64,000 bases of DNA, taken from positions 806,001 to 870,000 of the forward strand of contig OX621171.1 in the NCBI GenBank assembly GCA_951640195.1. Direction: 5' to 3'. Below the pieces are notes generated by a model. That model worked only from the letters and a program-made list of their open reading frames with translations. It was not told the origin of the DNA and searched no databases. A program made the position numbers and the translations under genes. Positions 58,410 through 64,000 of the stretch are shown one piece after another. How positions within the stretch are numbered: position 1 is the stretch's first letter; every line of letters begins with the position of its first letter. The DNA comes from Porpolomopsis calyptriformis (Eukaryota > Basidiomycota > Agaricomycetes > Agaricales > Hygrophoraceae).

Positions 58410-59357
58410 ATTTAGTACTTAGTATAACCTTCCTTAGCCTTTAATACAGCTTCCCACATATCTAGGTATACTCTTCTATTTTATCCCACTCTACTTACAC
58501 CCTTTCCTACAACTCTACAATTCTATTAGAGAGGATATGTTATAGTTAGCTAACCTTCTTTTCAAGTTCCTCTAGAGATACTTAATAGGATTGAGATTGG
58601 GGGATTGGGTAGGCTATAAGAGGACTTCATATCTATAATCCTTCAACCACTTTTAAGCCTTCTTGTAGGTGTATTTGGAGTTGTTATCTTGTTAGAAGTC
58701 TTCTAGCCTTATTATAGAATTGGATAGTTTCCTATACTATTTATCTTATTAGCTCTGGGAAGGTTAAAAATACTATGGAAGTTACTTAAATGCTTAGGAA
58801 TATTACTAACTAACCTCTCTCTTCCCAAACTGTTTAATAATGGCTTAGAAAGAAGTGGGGATAAAGGCTATAGTGAAGAAGAAAAGACCTTTACTCACTA
58901 AGAAGTATAAGAAGGAGAGAATAGACTTTACTTCAAGGTATTAACATTAGATTATAGAGGACTAGAAGAAGGTACTATAGTTAGATAAAACTAAAATCAA
59001 TTGCTTGGGATCAGATAGTAAGAAATAGGTATGGAAAAAAATTAATAGACCTCTATATTAAGATGCTAGAGGAGGAACTTTAATAAATATTAGAGGTGGA
59101 AAGCTTTGAAGGATGTCTACTAAAAGACTTTTGAAGATCAGGGTAATATCTAGTGTATAATCTAGAGATAGTAGTATAGGAAGCACTAAATTTAGGAGCT
59201 AGAATGATGTAATTGCAATTAGCAGTAGAAAGGCTTTTTATAATAATAGTGGTCAAGTTCAACTAGTTAGTTAGGTTTGTTTGTTACTATTAATATAACC
59301 TACAGCTCACTTTTGGAACCAAACATATTATAAACAGTCTTTACCCCTAAGTTAAAT
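58410..59357. pseudogene. Tc1-like transposase remnants in opposite orientations
   Basis: On the minus strand (about 58640-58545) the C-terminal block PTQSPNLNPIKYL followed by RNLKRRL is clear. It is the usual W-P-x-Q-S-P-D-L-N-P-I-E region around the third acidic residue. On the plus strand (about 58880-59060) the middle block reads KKKRPLLTKKYKKERIDF, EDWKKVLWLDKTKINCLGSD. The two halves of one protein thus lie on different strands, so an inversion or two head-to-head copies must be assumed. Many stops. They lie between the long inverted repeats and belong to that element. Confidence 0.68.
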
Positions 59358-59706
59358 TATTATCTTTTCTAGATTTTAGTATCTTAGTAAAACAACTATT
59401 TCAATAATATTACCAGATTTAAAATAGAATATCTCTAGAAATACTTTACCGATTCTAATGTTTTAGGGCTTGTTTTAGACCTAAGATGAAGGGCTATCCT
59501 CTAATATTCCTATATTTATATCTATTTTATATTACAGGATATAATAGTATTAGGTCAAACTTGCCAAATATTGGAATAGTTTTTAGCTCATAGTACTATA
59601 GGTATATAATACTATAAGTTTAGTGAGTTTATATAATTTTCCAATATTCTTTATATAAATTCATCTTTAGAAAGCTTATAATAAATAGTATAAGGATGTA
59701 TTGTAA
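59358..59706 (-). repeat. Long terminal inverted repeat of a Tc1-like element (right)
   Basis: Partner of 52128-52475; the outer end is ATGTATTGTA. A few small indels separate the two copies. Confidence 0.8.
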
Positions 59707-59709
59707 CAT

Positions 59710-60300
59710 ATGAGGAAATTATATAGATTATATTACTAGTTAACTTGCTCTAAGTTGTTAAGGGTATAGTTATCAAGGTGTCTAAGGTTAAGCAAGTATG
59801 TTCTGCAGCTTATATAAGCAGATCTACAAGGAAATAGTCAGTTTTATATAGATACTAATATTACAACCCCTATTAGTTAAGCCTTAACCTACCTCTACAA
59901 TTGCCATATTATTAGAAATCCTAACCTAACACCTTGCGCCATCTGAACACACTCGTTTTGTGCACCTTTGGATGATATCATATCATCTTGCGCAATCTGA
60001 GCGTACTCATCCTGCACACCTTTAGATGATGTCATCTATAGGTGGGGGTAGGCATAGGTAATAAGGGGGAGTAGGTAGAGGCCAGGGAGGTCCCAAAAGG
60101 GGCTAAGGTCAAGTGAGGTGATGACCATGTCACTTGATATCAGGTGAGTTCTCGGTTCTTGAGCTATTAGGGACTGTTAGCTAATGGGTGACTTCCCGTA
60201 AGATTTTAGGGAAAAAAGCAAAGCCGTAAATAATTTGAAATGTTTGGCTGTAAATTTACAGCAAATTTGCAAACCCGTAACTGCAGTTCCAATACTTCCC
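59710..60300. other. Spacer with a two-unit tandem repeat and a possible Harbinger end
   Basis: 59931-60040 holds two diverged copies of a unit of about 53 bp (CTTGCGC[CA]ATCTGA..., CACCTTTRGATGATRTCAT). From about 60168, GGGACTGTTAGCTAATGGG may be the outer end of the PIF/Harbinger element. TAAATTTACAGC and related words follow. No gene is seen. Confidence 0.4.
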
Positions 60301-60307
60301 CACTGAA

Positions 60308-61620
60308 CAATGTCCCTCTTTGAAGAGGATGAACTTGATAATTACATACTGGTACTTGCTGCCATTCTTATCCTGGGTGCTGAAGAGGCTTGTTTACAGA
60401 ATGTAGCCTACTGAAATGCCTCCTGCCATTACCTCTGTTAGGCAAAACAGATGCCTAATCCTCAAGTGGATTCAGCTGGCAGACTCAGTATGAGAGCTAA
60501 AGTGAATGCGCTTTTATTATAATGATGGGTTTTGATGTTGAAACCTTCCATTTAATACTTGATAGTGGGTTTGAACAGAGGTATAACTCAAGGCCAATTC
60601 CACACTCTGCTGTTTCACAAGTTGGATGGCCTCATTTAGGTCATCATTCACTAGATGCAGCTGGTGCACTGGGACTAGTCCTACACTACCTTAGCTTATC
60701 AATGCCTAAAGCCAACCTGCAAGAGGTTTTTGGATTGGTCCCTACTGTTATATCCTGCTATCTTAAATTTGGGCTCACAGCCTATCTCAATACTGTGAGG
60801 ACTATGCCTGATGCTGCTATTACTTTCACACAGGGAGATGAGTTGTGTGAAGACAGCACTCTTATCTGCATGTGTCACCCTTGCCTCACTAGGGCATTTG
60901 GGAGTGTAGACAGTCTTAGGTTACCTGTTCAGACAGCAGATGATGCAGAAGTTGAGAATGCAACTTACAATGGCTGGAAGAGCTCTCATTTCATCAATAA
61001 CATATTAGCTTTCTCTCCATGAGGTAGGTAAATGTACTGCTTTTTATTTAGATGGCTAACTTATTATTTCCATAGGTGTAATTATTGCAGCTATCCTGAA
61101 TGCACCAGGTAGTTGGCATGACTCCTGTGTTGCCTGCCCCCTTTATGAGCAGCTATGCACCAAGGTCCCTGATGGATTTTACTTGGTTGCCAACTCAGCA
61201 TTTCCTTGTGGGACAGCAGCTGTTGCAGGAAAGATACAAGCACCTATTAAAGGCGGAACTATCCTTCCTGATGATCCCCATGAATGCCAAGAACTTCTCC
61301 TCTTCAATCGTGACCTTTGTTCTTACTGCCAAACTGCTGAGTGGGGAATGCAGATGCTCCAAGGTTCATATGTATGCCTTTGGGTCCTATTGGATATCAA
61401 TGATGATAATGGGTGACGAGATTTACTTGAAACCTGTGTTTGTTCAAGCAATATACATTGTCAGCTTATTGGTATCAATTAAATTCTTCAAGTCTACTTG
61501 CCAACCTGGAAAGAATCAGAAGACGAGGAATTATGGAGGAATCTGGGTGCTGTTTTATTCAAGGATATTCAGAAAAATGATCATGTATCATGCTTTCACT
61601 TAAAGGTTGTTGAGGAGTAG
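60308..61620 (+). pseudogene. PIF/Harbinger transposase
   Basis: DDE transposase of the HARBI1 family. The N-terminal exon is at about 60310-60400 (MSLFEEDELDNYILVLAA). The frame 60522-61022 reads MMGFDVETFHLILDSGFEQR and SLDAAGALGLVLHYLSLSM. An intron at about 61024-61078 (GTAGGTAAAT..CCATAG) follows, then VIIAAILNAPGSWHDS, DGFYLVANSAFPCG, AEWGMQMLQGSYVCLW. The last block includes LLETCVCSSNIHCQLIGIN. The second catalytic Asp, in the expected ADTAFPRG, is Asn (ANSAFPCG), and there are stops (for example near 60407 and 61021), so it is probably inactive. The Myb-like partner gene is convergent, just downstream. Confidence 0.85.
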
Positions 61621-61639
61621 GACAGGTAATAGAATTTGA

Positions 61640-62993
61640 ATCTTTGGTGTAACTACTGACACAAAGTATGTATAGATGCCTTTTGCTAGTCATAACAGAT
61701 ACCAGATGCAATGAATGCCAGTATCCCAAGGCCAGTAGTGGGGTTGTGTGTTGATGAAGCCACAGTGGATAGCATATTCGCTGAGGGTGTTGAGGGAGTA
61801 GGGAGGTCAAAGTTAGGTTGCTGCACATCACTGTGGGTATCACCTTTGTATGGCAAAAATTTGGTGTTGTGATAGACTAGGGGAAGGTGCTAGTGAGGTG
61901 AATAATGGGCATGTTGGTGCAATACTGGCCCTTGGAATTGATGACCACCAAACATCTTGATCATGCCTAGCTGAGCCTCAGCTCAATCTGCCTGATGTGT
62001 TTCAGTATTGAGATGACCCTGGAGGATACCCATGCATGTGTGGGTCTCTCAGAGTTCAGCCTGGATGCTAGTAAGCTGTGCAATTTGCACACTGTAAGCA
62101 AATTTGCCTTCATCCTGCTGTTTGATCACTGATGGGTTTAACATGGATGTGATAGATATGAGTGCTTCAGTTGCAGCACCTGAATGCAATCATTTGGGAG
62201 GTTTATCAATAAGAGGATTGAGGGTACAGTAGGCCTTTGCAACTATAGCTTTTTCCTCTGGCGGCTCATTTGTGTTGCCCTTCTCTTCGGTATTATCCTC
62301 ATCTGTGATTTCAATAACTTCAGCAGGTGCAGTATCCTCAAATTCTGGATTGTCGAGGGCTAGGGCTCTGGCCTTTATACTGATTTTCTCATTGATATCC
62401 CATACCTTCTGAATATGCTCTGGAACTTGTGCATTACTAGTTGGTTTGGGCGTATTCACAAGCTAAGTTGCATCAGTGTGTGTTAGGTAGGTAGCATAGA
62501 TCAGGATGTACTGCATCAAACTTTGTATGGAGGGCCTTAGCATTGCAGTCAGAGTTATACTTGTACTTCTTGGCCCACACGTTATACGATCGCTCAACTA
62601 AATCCCAGCCATGCTGTCCAATTGGTAAGTTCCTTTCGATAAAATGGAGTAGTGCATTGATTTCTTCTTGACTATAACCTGAAGCACCTGCCTTGTGACC
62701 AGGATGCTTCAACCCCTTGGCATTCAATTTACCTTTTGTCACAGGTACCTTTGGGTTAGCTAACTTTCCTGCAGCTCACTTTTTTATAGGGTTCTCAATT
62801 TCATCATCTCTCTCTTGTTTAATTCCTTTTGTCATATGACCAAGGGTGTTACCATGATCAGAAGTGGACCAGGATGAAGGGGTAGTGGGTCTAAGAACAG
62901 GGAGGTGGGGCAGGTAGTATGAGCTGGCAGTTTGATGTGATGTTGAGAATGGTGGTTGATTAAATTGGTTTCCATCAACATCTGGGATTCTTG
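61640..62993 (-). pseudogene. Myb/SANT-like partner gene of PIF/Harbinger
   Basis: PIF/Harbinger elements carry a second gene for a Myb-like DNA-binding protein needed for transposition. An exon begins near 62993 after an AG acceptor (PRIPDVDGNQFNQPP). The Myb/SANT-like domain is at 62690-62490: GYSQEEINALLHFIERNLPI, GQHGWDLVERSYNVWAKK, ALHTKFDAVHP. Then an acidic part 62459-62190 (EVIEITDEDNTEEKG) and a C-terminal helix-rich stretch (about 62150-61900: QIAQLTSIQAELRETHTCM). A few stops are present (for example near 62780 and 62465). The orientation is opposite to the transposase and the 3' ends face each other. Confidence 0.75.
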
Positions 62994-62999
62994 GCTATG

Positions 63000-63380
63000 A
63001 AAAATAGTTAGGTGTGTAGTTAAAATTATTCATCCAAATATACAAGCTGATTTTCTTGTGCCATTAGAGGTTCAACAGCAAAAGTAAACTGGCTCATCGA
63101 TTATTGTAATGAACATGCACAAGTTTGTAGATGAAAGGATTGGTGGTATCAACCAGTGATGAGTGGATAAGAGTTGAGGGTAGTAAAGATGATTTAAAAA
63201 ATAAGTTATTGAAGTGCCTTATAACAATTCATACTTAGCAGTACTGAACAAGAGTCTTTTGTCTATACACATGGTTAGTAAATACAAGAGTTGTTAACAT
63301 GAGTTTTACAGTGAGGGAGGGCATGTTTTGCATCAAGGGAGGGCATGTTTTGCATGGGTAAGTGTTTGAACATACTCAGC
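63000..63380. repeat. Non-coding spacer with a 19-bp tandem duplication
   Basis: GGGAGGGCATGTTTTGCAT occurs twice (about 63317-63335 and 63340-63358). Otherwise AT-rich without a gene. Confidence 0.5.
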
Positions 63381-63381
63381 T

Positions 63382-64000
63382 ATGTTAACGCTTGATGAAA
63401 CTACACTCTTTTATTTCAATCTTAGCAACAGCAACCCAGTGAAAAAGACCGGACTCACCCAAACCTGGGCTGCTTCGGTACTCAAGGCTCAGCAGTTGTC
63501 CGAGCAGGGAGTCAACTCCACCAGCCACAGTGGAACCTCTTCCAGAGCCCCTACACTCACGAATGCCCCAACCCACCTATCTAGCATATCAGCTCTCTCG
63601 AGCGATGTTGTTATCACCTCCATCAAGGGACAGGAGGCTGGCATTGACCCAACTGGCAGATTATCTGATGAAGATGAGACTACTGGCATTGAGCGAGATG
63701 CAGCTGTTCTTAGCCCTCCCAAAGGGAACAAGCAGCTGAGTAGCAAGGCATATCGTTCAAATATTCATTCATTCATATATCAATTGCTGACTATTCTTTG
63801 TACCCAGGACATTATCAACATGAAGGACTTCAAAATACCCACGAAGACCAGAGCCTCACGGGAGAAAAGTCACAAGTTTAAGAATGAGGATCTGCCTGCT
63901 AGCTGTTAGGATCAGGGCCGGTGGCGCCAGCATTTTATTACGACGTACATGTGGTTCGTCAGATATCAACAAGATCCTTGGAATATTAAAGATGAGATTG
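63382..64000 (+). CDS. Hypothetical protein, partial at the window edge
   Basis: A 175-codon frame (63382-63909) starts MLTLDETTLFYFNLSNSN and contains the Ser/Thr-rich stretch SNTSHSGTSS-like and SSISALSSDVVITSIKGQ. It probably has an intron at about 63751-63807. After a TAG (63907) the same frame continues RWRQHFITTYMWFVRYQQDP and W. That W..~FI.T...~....PW pattern occurs in hypothetical proteins that accompany mushroom transposons. The TAG could be a mutated codon or lie in an intron. The 3' part is outside the window. Function unknown. Confidence 0.45.

Overview
The window looks like a repeat-rich block of nuclear DNA from an agaricomycete basidiomycete. Evidence: short introns (about 45-65 bp) with GT..AG borders; transposases of the Plavaka, tnp2/CACTA, hAT, PIF/Harbinger and Tc1/IS630 types common in mushroom-forming fungi; Ty3/gypsy retroelements; and gene remnants such as a class V chitin synthase with a cytochrome b5 domain. 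I cannot name the species. No gene here is clearly complete and functional. Nearly everything is a mobile element, a broken one, or a displaced piece of a housekeeping gene.

Layout. 0.6-1.5 kb: an unrecognised spliced fragment (-). 2.1-4.9 kb: a Plavaka-type transposase (+) split by a solo LTR. 4.9-8.1 kb: a hAT transposase (-). 8.5-11.1 kb: an SPT5-like protein remnant (-). 11.3-12.9 kb: a MITE-like element, a 71-bp perfect hairpin and a hAT-like terminus. 12.9-25 kb: host-gene fragments with introns kept: hybrid histidine kinase (-), two RPN7 copies (+), an unknown membrane protein (-), SEC26/beta-COP (+), a conserved hypothetical (+), and a GC-rich URC1-like/class V chitin synthase chimera (-). 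26.3-31.6 kb: an IS630/Tc1 remnant, a 269-bp-armed palindrome, an acidic hypothetical gene (-) and a GCN1 fragment (+).

31.8-36.6 kb holds a gypsy derivative on + with a SINE-like insertion. 38.5-44.5 kb holds a longer copy of the same family on -, with gag, protease, RT, RNase H and integrase, broken by another solo LTR. 44.7-46.6 kb is a truncated tnp2 element (-). 47.0-52.1 kb is a third, different gypsy (-) with three nested solo LTRs. 52.1-59.7 kb is a Tc1-like element with long inverted repeats carrying a 5.9-kb tnp2 element (12-bp termini, 7-bp flanking repeats) that has a transposase gene and a second, undescribed gene. 60.3-63 kb is a PIF/Harbinger transposase facing its Myb/SANT partner gene. 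A partial hypothetical gene runs off the right edge.

Two themes link these pieces. Insertions are nested, and target-site duplications give a relative order. Premature stops in the old copies are largely CGA to TGA changes, as expected from deamination of methylated CpG. The URC1/chitin synthase chimera is still CpG-rich with open reading frames, so it appears younger. Introns survive in the captured fragments, so they moved as DNA, not through mRNA.
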